A stretch of 64,000 nt of DNA from Bacteroidia bacterium (GCA_030432635.1 JAUIMB010000002.1:124001-188000), one strand, 5' to 3'; counted from the first letter of the stretch, positions 53,940 to 63,318 are shown. Made by a program: numbers and translations. Notes: generated from the sequence alone by a model not told the origin.

Positions 53940-56357
53940 TTATCGTTCAAAATTCGCAATCCCTTCCGACAACCAATCTAAATACTCATCAACATTTGGA
54001 GTATATCCCACGGGATCAATAAGATTATTTTCATCGAGATCCATCAAGACATAGTAAGGTTGGGTATTCGTTTTATATTTTATGGTTTGTAGTTCGCTCC
54101 ACTTCTGACCAATATACTTCAGTTTTTTCCCTGGTTTAAGTTTCGAATCCATCACTTCGCTTTCTGGTAGTTTCCGCTTATCGTCAACATACAGGGAAAT
54201 CAATACTACTTCATTTTTCAACTTTGACAACACATTAGGTTTAACCCAAACATTCTGCTCCATTTTTCTACAATTCACGCAAGCCCAACCTGTAAAATCA
54301 ATCATTATAGGTTTACCAACTTTTTTAGCATAGGCCAAACCTTTATCATAATCATTAAAAGCCAAAATATCATGAGGTGCCAGCAAATGACCGCCATCTG
54401 GCAAATCACCATGATCGGCATTACTCGATCCGCCACCAATTTTGGTGTATCCAACACCATATGGCGATTCACTATAATCTAGAGGTGGTGGAAAAGCGCT
54501 TATCAAATTTAGTGGTGCTCCCCAAAGTCCAGGAATCATGTAAATGGTAAACGATAGCGTGAGTAAACCCAATAACAGACGTCCTACGGAAATGTTCTTC
54601 AGTGGAGAATCGTGAGGCAACTGTATTTTTCCGAAAAGGTACAAGGATAAGGCTCCAAAAATAGCTATCCATATTGCTATAAACACTTCACGTTCTAGGA
54701 TATGCCATTGTGAAACCAAATCGGCATTGGATAAAAACTTGAAAGCAAGTGCCAATTCTAAAAATCCTAGCACAACCTTAACGGTATTCAACCATCCACC
54801 AGATTTCGGCAAGGAGTTCATCCAACCAGGAAAAGCAGCAAACAGTGCAAACGGCAAAGCCAATGCTAAAGAAAACCCTAGCATCCCAATCATTGGCGCT
54901 ATACCACCTTCAGAAGCTGAAAGCACAATGATATTACCAACAAATGGACCAGTACAAGAAAACGAAACAATCGCCAAGGCCAAGGCCATGAAAAAAATTC
55001 CTGTATAACCTCCTCTATCAGCTTTACGATCAATTTTATTTGCCCAAGAATTTGGTAACATGATCTCAAAAGCACCTAAAAAAGAGATAGCAAAAACCAT
55101 AAGGATAGCAAAAAATACCAGATTAAAAGTAACACCAGTTGAGAATTCATTAATTGCACTTGCCCCAAAAATTGCTACCACAGCAGTACCTAACACTACA
55201 TAGATTACAATTATGGATATACCATAAATTATTGCATTTTTAATCCCTTCAGACTTATTTTTACTTTGCTTGGTAAAGAAACTGACTGTCATAGGTATCA
55301 ATGGAAACACACATGGTGTAAACAATGCGATAAATCCTGCACCTAGACCTAGAATAAAAATCGTCCAAAGACCTTCTTTTTTCTGTTTTTTTTCATCCTC
55401 ATCAGAAGTAACACTATTCGCATCAGCTTTTATATAGTTTCTTAAATCAAAATTCAAATCGACATAACTTGGTGTTAGGCATTTTTCGTCATCACAAGCC
55501 ATAAATCCGACTTCTCCTGAAATTGACTTTACAGCATCACTCGTCACTTTTATCTGTTGTCTGAATTCGGCTTTATTCTTGAAGAACTTGATCTTCATTT
55601 GAAAGACCTTATCATCAACTTCTTTTCCTTTCTCTTCTGAAGTTATACCAACAAGTTCAACTCCTTCTGGAAGGTTATAAATAAACTCCGTTGGGATTGG
55701 ACCATCTTCAGGTACACTTTGGGAATAGAGCTTCCAACCTTTATCTATTGACGCTTTAGACACCAAAATATAACTAGAATCTGATATCTTTTCTACAACT
55801 GTCTGCCATTTTACGGGTTCTAAAATCTGCGAGACTTCATTAGCGTCTTCAGATTGAAAAGGATTATCATATATGTCATCTGTGACAGACTGTGGATTTT
55901 TCGTCTCGTTTAATTTAAAATTGAGATCCACATAATCAGGAGGCAGGCATTTTTCGTCATCACAGGCCATATATTCGACCTCACCTTTAACCAAGGACAA
56001 CTCATTGTTTAAGATTTTAATCCGTTGTCTGAATTCTGCCTTATCCTCAAAGAACTTAATTTTCATTTGAAAAACAGGATCATCGACAGTGTGTCCTTTT
56101 TCTTCAACCGTTGTTCCGTTCAACTCATAGTCTGAACTTTTGGTATAGGTAAAGGTCGTTGGAATTGGACCATCATCTGGTACATTTTGGGAGTACAAAT
56201 GCCAGCCACTATCAATTGTAGCCGTAGCAATTAAATCATATTCGTTATCTGAAACTTTCTCGACAGAAGTTTGCCATTTTACAGGTTCAAAAACTTGGGC
56301 TTTTACCGTGAATACAATCAGCAGAGAACTACACAGCGTTAAGAAAAGATGCTTCAT
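53940..56357 (-). CDS. dsbD: thiol:disulfide interchange protein DsbD with duplicated N-terminal domain
   Basis: An 805-residue membrane protein from ATG 56357 ([16 protein letters not shown]; an ATG three codons earlier is possible), signal peptide ending at TVKAQ. Two DsbD-alpha-like domains, residues 24-149 and 180-305, align without gaps with about 81 identities in 126; each has ACDDEKCL. Then about eight helices with [13 protein letters not shown] and [10 protein letters not shown], and a C-terminal thioredoxin domain with [10 protein letters not shown]. DsbD passes electrons from cytoplasmic thioredoxin to periplasmic partners. The duplication adds about 156 residues over the usual form. 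Confidence 0.9.
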   Translation of the reverse strand: MKHLFLTLCSSLLIVFTVKAQVFEPVKWQTSVEKVSDNEYDLIATATIDSGWHLYSQNVPDDGPIPTTFTYTKSSDYELNGTTVEEKGHTVDDPVFQMKIKFFEDKAEFRQRIKILNNELSLVKGEVEYMACDDEKCLPPDYVDLNFKLNETKNPQSVTDDIYDNPFQSEDANEVSQILEPVKWQTVVEKISDSSYILVSKASIDKGWKLYSQSVPEDGPIPTEFIYNLPEGVELVGITSEEKGKEVDDKVFQMKIKFFKNKAEFRQQIKVTSDAVKSISGEVGFMACDDEKCLTPSYVDLNFDLRNYIKADANSVTSDEDEKKQKKEGLWTIFILGLGAGFIALFTPCVFPLIPMTVSFFTKQSKNKSEGIKNAIIYGISIIVIYVVLGTAVVAIFGASAINEFSTGVTFNLVFFAILMVFAISFLGAFEIMLPNSWANKIDRKADRGGYTGIFFMALALAIVSFSCTGPFVGNIIVLSASEGGIAPMIGMLGFSLALALPFALFAAFPGWMNSLPKSGGWLNTVKVVLGFLELALAFKFLSNADLVSQWHILEREVFIAIWIAIFGALSLYLFGKIQLPHDSPLKNISVGRLLLGLLTLSFTIYMIPGLWGAPLNLISAFPPPLDYSESPYGVGYTKIGGGSSNADHGDLPDGGHLLAPHDILAFNDYDKGLAYAKKVGKPIMIDFTGWACVNCRKMEQNVWVKPNVLSKLKNEVVLISLYVDDKRKLPESEVMDSKLKPGKKLKYIGQKWSELQTIKYKTNTQPYYVLMDLDENNLIDPVGYTPNVDEYLDWLSEGIANFER

Positions 56358-56382
56358 CAAAAACATTTTGGGTTGTAAAACC

Positions 56383-56415
56383 CAAATGTATAAAAAACCA
56401 AGAGATTAAGCACAA
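56383..56415 (-). promoter_or_regulatory. promoter of dsbD
   Basis: On the minus strand: TTG (56415-56413), 22-base spacer, TACATTTG (56390-56383), a perfect -7. It ends 25 bases before the ATG at 56357. It suggests that dsbD is expressed independently of the rhodanese genes, whose terminator lies just upstream. Confidence 0.55.
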
Positions 56416-56449
56416 GGTTTAAGATACCATTAGGAATGCTTATGATAAT

Positions 56450-56478
56450 AAAAAACCGAGCAAAATGCTCGGTTTTTT
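56450..56478 (-). terminator. bidirectional-looking terminator after the rhodanese lipoprotein gene
   Basis: A perfect 7-bp stem (CCGAGCA with TGCTCGG) around an AAA loop, flanked by an A run on one side and a T run on the other. On the minus strand the hairpin is followed by Ts, 2 bases after the gene ending at 56480. It separates the rhodanese genes from dsbD. Confidence 0.85.
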
Positions 56479-56479
56479 A

Positions 56480-56878
56480 TTATTCGATTGTCTTGATTTC
56501 ATTACCGGAAAACTTCCATTTTTCGAGTCCTCCTTCTAAATCGTAGATCTTGACAAAACCTGCGGCTTTGAGTTTTTTTGTGCATTTAGCACTTCGACCA
56601 CCTGATTTACAATACACAATTACAGGTTTCGACTTATCCAACTTTAAAATATCCTCTTCAAAAGTTGGTGACAAAATATCAATGTTTTGTGACTTCTCAA
56701 TAAATCCGTTTGCGTACTCCTGTTGTGTTCTTACGTCAACAAGTTGTACATCTTCCTGTTCTAGAAGCGACTGCATCTCTTCTGGAGTTACCATTTTAAC
56801 TTCTGTTTGCGGTTCACTCTTGCAACTCATTACCAAAGCAACAAATACAAGTGAACAAATGATCAGTTTGTGTTTCAT
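56480..56878 (-). CDS. rhodanese-domain lipoprotein
   Basis: A 132-residue protein with a lipobox (FVALVMSCKS), so it is envelope-anchored. The rhodanese domain has VQLVDVRTQQEYANGFI and the active-site loop YCKSGGRSAKC, with catalytic Cys at the start of the loop. Rhodaneses transfer sulfane sulfur or act as thiol carriers. It lies 13 bases downstream of another rhodanese gene. Together with DsbD and TlpA this suggests extracytoplasmic sulfur or disulfide handling. Confidence 0.88.
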   Translation of the reverse strand: MKHKLIICSLVFVALVMSCKSEPQTEVKMVTPEEMQSLLEQEDVQLVDVRTQQEYANGFIEKSQNIDILSPTFEEDILKLDKSKPVIVYCKSGGRSAKCTKKLKAAGFVKIYDLEGGLEKWKFSGNEIKTIE

Positions 56879-56891
56879 TTTGATTGATTGT

Positions 56892-57206
56892 TTAGATTGA
56901 AGTTACTTCACCTTTCCATTTGCTGAAGCCTCCAATGAGATTATACGTATCCTTAAATCCTAGCTGATTCATGACACTACACGCTTGAGCACTTCGACCA
57001 CCAGCCTTACAATAGACATAATAGGTTTTGGATTTGTCTAACTTTTCAATTTCAGAAATGAATCCCTGACCTTTATATATGTCAATAACAATAGCATTTG
57101 GAATGATTCCAAGTGCTACTTCCTCTGGTGTCCTAACATCCAAAACTACTGCATTTTTATCTGCGGAAAGTCTTGACATCCATTCGTGTTGTGTTAAATC
57201 TGCCAT
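56892..57206 (-). CDS. rhodanese-like protein
   Basis: A 104-residue single-domain rhodanese: NAVVLDVRTPEEVALGIIP and the active-site loop YCKAGGRSAQAC with catalytic Cys. No signal peptide, so cytoplasmic. The loop is almost identical to that of its exported neighbour. The start is at 57206; the terminator at 57261-57292 lies upstream, so a promoter in the short gap is needed. Confidence 0.88.
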   Translation of the reverse strand: MADLTQHEWMSRLSADKNAVVLDVRTPEEVALGIIPNAIVIDIYKGQGFISEIEKLDKSKTYYVYCKAGGRSAQACSVMNQLGFKDTYNLIGGFSKWKGEVTSI

Positions 57207-57260
57207 AATTTTAGTTACATCAAGAATCGTGCAAATTTAACGTTTCCTTATGATAAAGAC

Positions 57261-57292
57261 GAAAAAAAATCCGAAGTGTTACACTCCGGATT
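57261..57292 (-). terminator. terminator after the AhpC/TSA-like gene
   Basis: Hairpin AATCCG-A-AGTG ... CACT-C-CGGATT (57268-57292), one internal mismatch. On the minus strand it is followed by a run of eight Ts. It ends the TlpA-AhpC transcript before the rhodanese genes. Confidence 0.75.
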
Positions 57293-57315
57293 CTTAAAAT
57301 TTCATTTTTTTTTCG

Positions 57316-57930
57316 CTAGACCTTTATTGAGCATCCAATTGCTCTTGTAGTCTCAACAGGCACATCTTCACCTTGCAACAAGGCATCAACTGCGTCCTCT
57401 ACATATCGCTTGTTCACGGCACTCGCATCTTGATAGTTATCATCGATCGCACCTATATATTTTACCTGAGGTCCTTTTTTGGTGCGCTGCAACACATAAA
57501 CATGAGGTGTTTTCGTAGCACCATATTGTGGATATATTTTTTGACCTTTATCCATCAAATAAGGAAAAGTAAACCCTTTTGCCTTTGCTCGTGCTTGCAT
57601 TGCTTCCATATTATCACCTGGCTTCACATCGGTATTATTTGGCATAATCGCAATTACTGGGTAACCTTGATCTGCATACTTCTTATTAAGGGCTTCTACC
57701 CTATCTTCATAGGCTACTGCATACGGACACGTATTACAGGTGAAGACGACTATGAAACCTTTGGCATCCTTGAAATCTGCCATGGAAACCATTTTTCCAT
57801 CTATATTTTCCAACTTAAAATCTGTAGCAATATCACCAACGTGATAGCCATGTCCTCCACCTACATTGGTAAATGAGGCCAAAGCCAAAAATGCTATTAA
57901 TGCAAGGCATATTTTAATCGTATTTTTCAT
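57316..57930 (-). CDS. exported AhpC/TSA-like thioredoxin-fold protein
   Basis: A 204-residue protein with a signal peptide ending around ALASFTN. The thioredoxin fold contains CNTCPYA (Cys-x-x-Cys, in the usual place for redoxin-type proteins), DFKLENIDGKMVSMADF and GATKTPHVYVLQ. It is probably a periplasmic thioredoxin-like or peroxiredoxin-like enzyme. It lies 7 bases downstream of the TlpA-like gene and ends before its own terminator. Confidence 0.85.
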   Translation of the reverse strand: MKNTIKICLALIAFLALASFTNVGGGHGYHVGDIATDFKLENIDGKMVSMADFKDAKGFIVVFTCNTCPYAVAYEDRVEALNKKYADQGYPVIAIMPNNTDVKPGDNMEAMQARAKAKGFTFPYLMDKGQKIYPQYGATKTPHVYVLQRTKKGPQVKYIGAIDDNYQDASAVNKRYVEDAVDALLQGEDVPVETTRAIGCSIKV

Positions 57931-57937
57931 AATTGAG

Positions 57938-58462
57938 TTATTTAATGAATTGTTGCAATTCGGTTTCTAATTCTGCATAGTTAAACGAACGTTCATAAAA
58001 TTGTCGCCTACTTTTATTGTAAATTATTGTTGCAGGAATAGCTCCTGACCAGTTTTTATCAACCTTGGGAATCCAAGTATTCGAATCTATATCATCAAGT
58101 AAGATCACCTCACTATTGAGTGCGTTTTTTTTCAAAAAAGGCTTTAGCTTACTATCAATATGTTTGGGAAAGTCCAAACTTACCAATATAACTTCAACAT
58201 CAGCATTGCTATAATTAGTATTCAATTGTTCAAAATAAGGTAATTCCTTTACACAAGGAGCGCACCAAGTAGCCCAAAAATTTACCACATATGTTTTTTT
58301 TGCTTCCTTGGAGTTCAGATAACTTTGAAGCTCTTCAAAGTTGAGCACCTTCAACTCCTCCTCAGCAGTTCCCATAGCATTGGCTGTAACAGAATTGGAA
58401 GATGTTGTTCCATTTCCGAGGGATAAAAAAATAAGGATAACAAGTTTGACCAATTGATTCAT
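57938..58462 (-). CDS. TlpA-family exported thioredoxin
   Basis: A 174-residue protein with a signal peptide (LVILIFLSLGNGTT) and the TlpA core VVNFWATWCAPCVKELPYF with the active-site WCAPC, followed by GAIPATIIYNK (cis-Pro loop). TlpA-type enzymes reduce extracytoplasmic disulfides, in cytochrome c maturation or protein repair. It starts the minus-strand redox cluster, upstream of the AhpC/TSA-like gene. It is divergent from the trp operon control region. Confidence 0.88.
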   Translation of the reverse strand: MNQLVKLVILIFLSLGNGTTSSNSVTANAMGTAEEELKVLNFEELQSYLNSKEAKKTYVVNFWATWCAPCVKELPYFEQLNTNYSNADVEVILVSLDFPKHIDSKLKPFLKKNALNSEVILLDDIDSNTWIPKVDKNWSGAIPATIIYNKSRRQFYERSFNYAELETELQQFIK

Positions 58463-58549
58463 GATTTAAAATTACTATTTATTCGACTTATTTTATTGCA
58501 TTTAACAAATAATTAATCATAGATAAGGGTTCAAAACAATAAAAATGAT

Positions 58550-58579
58550 TTGGAAACTAAAATTTGATTTCTATCTTTG
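58550..58579 (+). promoter_or_regulatory. promoter of the trp operon
   Basis: TTG (58550-58552), a 19-base spacer and TATCTTTG (58572-58579), a perfect Bacteroidota promoter. Expected transcription start is near 58585, about 24 bases before the leader frame and about 160 bases before trpE. Confidence 0.75.
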
Positions 58580-58608
58580 GAGCTGTAAAATCTTATTAGA
58601 CTATAATT

Positions 58609-58671
58609 TTGAACTCATATTTAAATACTACTTGGTGGTGGATGTCTCGAAACGAAACGATCGTGAACTAA
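58609..58671 (+). CDS. trp operon leader peptide with three consecutive Trp codons
   Basis: A short frame of 20 codons beginning with TTG 58609 (an in-frame TAG at 58597 lies upstream, and no ATG is available) and ending at TAA 58669-58671. It has three consecutive Trp codons at codons 9-11 (58633-58641). Downstream sit a 6-base antiterminator-type pairing and a terminator that ends just before trpE. Tandem Trp codons in a leader with this architecture are the hallmark of attenuation control. Start codon choice is inferred; too short for normal ORF calling. Confidence 0.65.
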   Translation: MNSYLNTTWWWMSRNETIVN

Positions 58672-58701
58672 TCCTATAAGTATATTTTAAAACATCATAT
58701 C

Positions 58702-58734
58702 AAAAAGGCTTGTCAATCACGACAAGCCTTTTTT
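58702..58734 (+). terminator. attenuator terminator of the trp operon
   Basis: A 13-bp perfect stem (AAAAAGGCTTGTC with GACAAGCCTTTTT) around the loop AATCAC, ending in a run of six Ts, only 12 bases before the trpE start. The segment 58661-58666 (TCGTGA) can pair with 58717-58722 (TCACGA), invading the loop and 3' arm, so the two structures are mutually exclusive: the expected antiterminator. Confidence 0.85.
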
Positions 58735-58746
58735 AATTTTACATCA

Positions 58747-60147
58747 ATGAAAACATTTAGCTTATATACCCATTACAAAAAAATACTTGCAGACACCATT
58801 ACACCTGTGAGCATCTATTTGAAAATTCGTGACAAATACCCAAATAGCATACTGCTTGAAAGTAGCGATTACCATGCTAACGACAATAGTTTTTCATACA
58901 TCTGTTTCAACCCTATCGCCACAATAACAGTTGAAAATGACGTGATCTCACAGCAATATCCTGATGGTAGCTCAAAAATCAATAATGCCTTAAATGTTTC
59001 GGTGACCGAAGAAATCCATCGCTTCACAAAGCGATTTAAAGTCAATTCAGACACCGATTTTAAGTTTATCAATAATGGTATATTTGGTTATACGGCTTAT
59101 GATGCTGTACGCTATTTTGAAGACATCCAAATAAGTAAAAAACCAAACTCGATAGATATTCCTGATATTCATTATGCGGTTTACCAAAACATTATAGCCA
59201 TTAACCACTTTAAAAATGAAGCCTATGTTTTTGCCCATTGTTTTGAGGCAGAAAACAACATCAATGAGGTATTACAACTCATTGCATCCAATAATTTTGC
59301 CTCCTATGGTTTTAAAACCGATTCTGAAATTACTTCAAACCTGAGTGATGATGACTATAAAAACCATGTAGAAGTGGCAAGGCAACATTGTGTTCGTGGT
59401 GATGTGTTTCAACTTGTACTTTCGAAAAAGTTCGCTCAAAGCTTTAAAGGTGACGAATTCAATGTATATAGAGCCTTACGCAGCATTAATCCTTCTCCTT
59501 ATTTGTTCTATTTTGACTATGGGAATTTTAAGATCTTCGGAAGTTCGCCAGAAGCCCAATTGGTCATTAACCAAGGTCTTGCCGAAATTCATCCCATTGC
59601 TGGTACGTTCAGACGTACAGGACATGATGAAGAAGACCAGAAGCTTGCCAAAAAACTAGCCAATGATGACAAGGAAAATGCCGAACATGTCATGCTCGTT
59701 GACTTGGCACGAAATGATTTAAGTCGTCATGGTAGTCAGGTCACTGTAGAAACGTATAGAGAAGCTCAGTTCTTTTCCCATGTTATCCACTTGGTAAGTA
59801 AGGTTACTGGTAAAATACATGATAACACCTCAACCATGCAAGTTGTTGCCGACACCTTTCCTGCAGGCACATTGAGTGGTGCTCCGAAGCATATGGCAAT
59901 GCAGCTTATAGAAAAGTACGAAAAAACAAATCGGACGTTTTATGGTGGTGCTATTGGGTTTATGGATTTCAACGGAAACTACAATCACGCCATAATGATT
60001 AGAACTTTTTTGAGCAAAAACCACAAATTACATTGGCAAGCAGGAGCTGGATTGGTCTCAAAATCAAATCCTGATCACGAATTACAAGAAGTTTATAATA
60101 AATTGGGAGCGCTGACAAAAGCAATCGAATTAGCACAAGACATATAA
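58747..60147 (+). CDS. trpE: anthranilate synthase component I
   Basis: A 466-residue chorismate-using enzyme that with TrpG makes anthranilate, the first step of tryptophan synthesis. The C-terminal chorismate-binding domain shows QLVLSKKF, RSINPSPYLFYFDYG, GSSPEAQLVI, HPIAGTFRRTG, AEHVMLVDLARNDLSR, FPAGTLSGAPKHMAMQLI and GAIGFMDFNGN. The N-terminal domain has LLESSDYHANDNSFSYI, matching the feedback site element of TrpE. Expression is controlled by the leader attenuator. trpG follows after 79 bases. Confidence 0.95.
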   Translation: MKTFSLYTHYKKILADTITPVSIYLKIRDKYPNSILLESSDYHANDNSFSYICFNPIATITVENDVISQQYPDGSSKINNALNVSVTEEIHRFTKRFKVNSDTDFKFINNGIFGYTAYDAVRYFEDIQISKKPNSIDIPDIHYAVYQNIIAINHFKNEAYVFAHCFEAENNINEVLQLIASNNFASYGFKTDSEITSNLSDDDYKNHVEVARQHCVRGDVFQLVLSKKFAQSFKGDEFNVYRALRSINPSPYLFYFDYGNFKIFGSSPEAQLVINQGLAEIHPIAGTFRRTGHDEEDQKLAKKLANDDKENAEHVMLVDLARNDLSRHGSQVTVETYREAQFFSHVIHLVSKVTGKIHDNTSTMQVVADTFPAGTLSGAPKHMAMQLIEKYEKTNRTFYGGAIGFMDFNGNYNHAIMIRTFLSKNHKLHWQAGAGLVSKSNPDHELQEVYNKLGALTKAIELAQDI

Positions 60148-60155
60148 GAATTGTC

Positions 60156-60176
60156 GTTCCGTACTTGATATGGAAC
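60156..60176. repeat. intergenic palindrome in trpE-trpG gap
   Basis: GTTCC and GGAAC enclose GTACTTGATAT. It matches the palindrome at the trpF end in 17 of 19 core positions (TTCCGTACTTrATmTGGAA). It resembles a short palindromic repeat common in flavobacterial intergenic regions (recalled, unverified). Confidence 0.55.
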
Positions 60177-60226
60177 TCAAAATAAATTAAAAACATTTCT
60201 ACCTTCAAAAGCATAATATCATAGCA

Positions 60227-60793
60227 ATGACAAACGTATTAGTAATAGACAATTATGACAGCTTTACCTACAATTTAGTCCATTATTTGGAAGATCTGAA
60301 TTGCAAGGTTATTGTCAAGCGAAATGACAAACTGAATTTGGATGAGGTCAATGCCTATACCAAGATCCTCCTATCTCCTGGACCAGGAATCCCAGATGAA
60401 GCCGGACTTTTAAAAGCCATTATTAAGACCTATGCAGAAACCAAAAGCATACTAGGAATTTGCCTTGGACAACAAGCAATCGCTGAAGTATTTGGTGGCA
60501 CGCTTATCAACCTTGACGAAGTCTATCATGGTGTTGCTACAAAAGTCGATATAACTGTCGATGATGAATGTTTATTCAAAAATATGGATAAGCAAATTGA
60601 AGTTGGTCGCTATCATTCATGGGTTGTTGATCCTAATTTACCTGACGTGCTTGAAGCAACATCCTACGATCAAAGCGGACAGGTGATGTCATTACGACAT
60701 AAACTATATGATGTTAAAGGCGTTCAATATCATCCAGAATCGGTATTGACACCCAACGGAAAACAAATTTTAGATAATTGGATTAATCAATAG
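60227..60793 (+). CDS. trpG: anthranilate synthase component II (glutamine amidotransferase)
   Basis: A 188-residue class I glutamine amidotransferase that gives ammonia to TrpE. Motifs: DNYDSFTYNLVHYL, LSPGPGIPDEAG, the nucleophilic Cys in ILGICLGQQAIAE, and His-Glu in VQYHPESVLT. It follows trpE by 79 bases, with a small palindrome in the gap, and precedes trpD by 38 bases. Confidence 0.95.
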   Translation: MTNVLVIDNYDSFTYNLVHYLEDLNCKVIVKRNDKLNLDEVNAYTKILLSPGPGIPDEAGLLKAIIKTYAETKSILGICLGQQAIAEVFGGTLINLDEVYHGVATKVDITVDDECLFKNMDKQIEVGRYHSWVVDPNLPDVLEATSYDQSGQVMSLRHKLYDVKGVQYHPESVLTPNGKQILDNWINQ

Positions 60794-60831
60794 ATAATGT
60801 ATAATGAACAATTGAAAAACATTAAGTCATA

Positions 60832-61824
60832 ATGAAAGCACTGTTAAACAGACTCATCAATCATGAAACTATCTCTCGAGAAGAAGCAAAAGAAGTTTTG
60901 GTCAATATTTCCAACGGACACTATAACCAAAGTCAGATTGCGTCATTTTTAACTACCTACATGATGCGCAGCATTACGCTTGAAGAATTGCAAGGTTTTC
61001 GTGATGCACTTTTGGAACTTTGTGTTCCTGTAGATCTATCCGATTTTAATGCCATAGACCTATGTGGTACTGGTGGTGATGGAAAAAACACATTCAATAT
61101 CTCAACACTGTCCTCATTTGTAACAGCAGGAGCTGGAGTAAAAGTGGCCAAACATGGTAATTATGGTGTGTCTTCAGCATCAGGATCTTCAAATGTCATG
61201 GAAGCTCTAGGTGTTAAGTTCACCAATGATCTCAACCAATTGAAACAGCATATCGACAAAGCAGGCATTTGCGTTATGCACGCGCCTCTGTTCCACCCAG
61301 CCATGAAAAATGTAGCACCAATACGACGTGAACTTGGTGTAAAAACCTTCTTCAATATGTTGGGACCTATGGTAAACCCATCATTCCCAAAGTATCAAAT
61401 GGTTGGTGTGTTCAATTTAGAGTTACAACGCATTTATGGTTATCTCTACCAAAACACCAATAAAAACTACAGCATTGTTCACGCTTTGGATGGTTATGAT
61501 GAAATTTCCCTTACAGGCAACACAAAAATAGTGTCCAATACGTCTGAGCATATATTAAGTCCGACCGATATTGGTCTGAAAGCTGTAGAAGCGTCTCAAA
61601 TATATGGTGGCGAATCTGTTTCTGAAGCCACTGAAATTTTTAAACGAATCATAAATGGAAATGGAACTAAGGCTCAAAATGACGTCGTTTATGCCAATGC
61701 TGGTTTAGCTATTGCAACCGTAAAGCAAATTTCTCATGAAGAAGGGATTTCGGAAGCAAAGGACAGTTTAAAAAGTGGGCGAGCGAAGACCTGTCTAAAA
61801 ACATTAATCGACTTAAGCAATTAG
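60832..61824 (+). CDS. trpD: anthranilate phosphoribosyltransferase
   Basis: A 330-residue enzyme joining anthranilate to phosphoribosyl pyrophosphate. Motifs: DLCGTGGDGKNTFNISTLSSF, KHGNYGVSSASGSSNVMEALG, APLFHPAMKNVAPIRRELG and NMLGPMVNPS. Length is normal for the family. The next gene starts 6 bases after its stop, so the coupling is tight. Confidence 0.96.
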   Translation: MKALLNRLINHETISREEAKEVLVNISNGHYNQSQIASFLTTYMMRSITLEELQGFRDALLELCVPVDLSDFNAIDLCGTGGDGKNTFNISTLSSFVTAGAGVKVAKHGNYGVSSASGSSNVMEALGVKFTNDLNQLKQHIDKAGICVMHAPLFHPAMKNVAPIRRELGVKTFFNMLGPMVNPSFPKYQMVGVFNLELQRIYGYLYQNTNKNYSIVHALDGYDEISLTGNTKIVSNTSEHILSPTDIGLKAVEASQIYGGESVSEATEIFKRIINGNGTKAQNDVVYANAGLAIATVKQISHEEGISEAKDSLKSGRAKTCLKTLIDLSN

Positions 61825-61830
61825 CAAAAT

Positions 61831-62619
61831 ATGAACATTTTAGACAACATCGCAAGAGACAAGCATATTGAGGTCAAACTAAGAAAACAACTTATTCCAA
61901 TTGAGCAATTGGAATGCTCTGTTCTGTTTGAGCGCAAAACAGTGTCACTACAAAATCGACTTAAAACAAGTCAATCAGGCATAATAGCAGAACACAAACG
62001 TCGCTCACCATCAAAATCAACGATCAATAACGGTTTGAATGTTCAGGATGTAGCTTCAGGATATCAAAAGGCTGGTGTTTGCGGAATGTCTGTATTAACA
62101 GACACAAAGTATTTTGGAGGCAGTCTAGATGATCTAATCATCGCAAGAGCAAGTTGCAACCTACCAATTTTACGTAAAGAGTTTATCATTGACGAATACC
62201 AAATCATTGAGGCAAAAGCTCATGGAGCTGATGTTATCTTGCTCATTGCAGCCCTTTTATCAAAATCTCAAATAAAGCAGTTTTCAGAGTTGGCAAAACA
62301 CCTAAATCTGAATGTGCTCTTGGAAGTACACGACCGCTCTGAATTGGAAAAATCAATCATGCCTAGCTTGGACATGATAGGCGTAAACAATAGAAACTTA
62401 AAAACCTTTAAAGTCAATTTAGAAACTAGTAAAAGTCTAAGCCAATATATTCCTGAAGAGTTTGTTAAAGTTTCTGAAAGTGGCATCAGCACAGTAAACG
62501 CAATTAAAGATTTGCAATCTTATGGCTATCAAGGGTTTTTAATTGGAGAAAATTTTATGAAAACGGATCATCCAGGAGAAAATGCCCTTAGGTTTATAAA
62601 TGAATTAGAAAATAAATGA
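61831..62619 (+). CDS. trpC: indole-3-glycerol phosphate synthase
   Basis: A 262-residue TIM-barrel enzyme closing the indole ring. Landmarks are GIIAEHKRRSPSKSTIN, LTDTKYFGGSLDDL, LPILRKEFIIDEYQI, LEVHDRSEL and VGVNNRNLKTFKV-like IGVNNRNLKTFKV. It is a single-domain TrpC, separate from TrpF. It lies 6 bases after trpD. Confidence 0.95.
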   Translation: MNILDNIARDKHIEVKLRKQLIPIEQLECSVLFERKTVSLQNRLKTSQSGIIAEHKRRSPSKSTINNGLNVQDVASGYQKAGVCGMSVLTDTKYFGGSLDDLIIARASCNLPILRKEFIIDEYQIIEAKAHGADVILLIAALLSKSQIKQFSELAKHLNLNVLLEVHDRSELEKSIMPSLDMIGVNNRNLKTFKVNLETSKSLSQYIPEEFVKVSESGISTVNAIKDLQSYGYQGFLIGENFMKTDHPGENALRFINELENK

Positions 62620-62652
62620 TACGCTCAGGAGAAAGCACTTTAAAACGATAGT

Positions 62653-63318
62653 ATGAAACTAAAAATCTGTGGAATGAAACACAATACAGCCGAAGTTGCA
62701 AAGCTGCAACCAGACTATTTGGGCTTTATATTCCATGAAGCATCACCTAGATATTTTACTGGCAAAATCCCAGAATTACCTAAAAAAATAAAAAGGGTTG
62801 GTGTTTTTGTCAATGAAAAGATAGACATTGTCATCAAAAGAACTGAAGAATATCAGCTTGATGTAATTCAGCTCCATGGACAAGAAACTCCAGATTATTG
62901 TAAAGCGTTGCAATCCATTTGTCATTCCATTAATAAACAGGAGTCCGTGAGCACGAATGAGACTACAATTGAGATTATTAAAGTGTTCTCTATAAAAGAT
63001 GAGTTTGATGTTTCAGTTTTAACACCTTATGAAGAGGTTTGTGATTACTTTCTTTTTGATACCAAAGGACAATTGCCTGGTGGAAATGGTTATGTATTTG
63101 ATTGGAAAACACTTGGAGATTATACGTCAACAAAACCCTTTTTTTTAAGTGGTGGTATTGGCTTGGACACATTGGACCAACTTAGTGCATTTATGAAAAC
63201 GCCTGCATCAAAACAGTGTTATGCAGTTGATGTTAATAGTAAATTTGAAATAGAACCTGGATTGAAACATATTGAAGATTTAAAGAATTTTAATAAGCAT
63301 TTGACATTCCGTACTTAA
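62653..63318 (+). CDS. trpF: phosphoribosylanthranilate isomerase
   Basis: A 221-residue TIM-barrel isomerase: KLKICGMKHNTAEVA (catalytic Cys), GFIFHEASPRYF, VIQLHGQETPDYC, FLFDTKGQLPGGNG (catalytic Asp) and FFLSGGIGLDT. The last three residues (FRT) and the stop codon lie within a palindrome. The gap to trpB is 59 bases with a second hairpin. Confidence 0.94.
   Translation: MKLKICGMKHNTAEVAKLQPDYLGFIFHEASPRYFTGKIPELPKKIKRVGVFVNEKIDIVIKRTEEYQLDVIQLHGQETPDYCKALQSICHSINKQESVSTNETTIEIIKVFSIKDEFDVSVLTPYEEVCDYFLFDTKGQLPGGNGYVFDWKTLGDYTSTKPFFLSGGIGLDTLDQLSAFMKTPASKQCYAVDVNSKFEIEPGLKHIEDLKNFNKHLTFRT

Noticed and set aside
57373-57876. 167-codon plus-strand frame
   Set aside because: Antisense to the AhpC/TSA-like gene, which carries CNTCPYA and a signal peptide.
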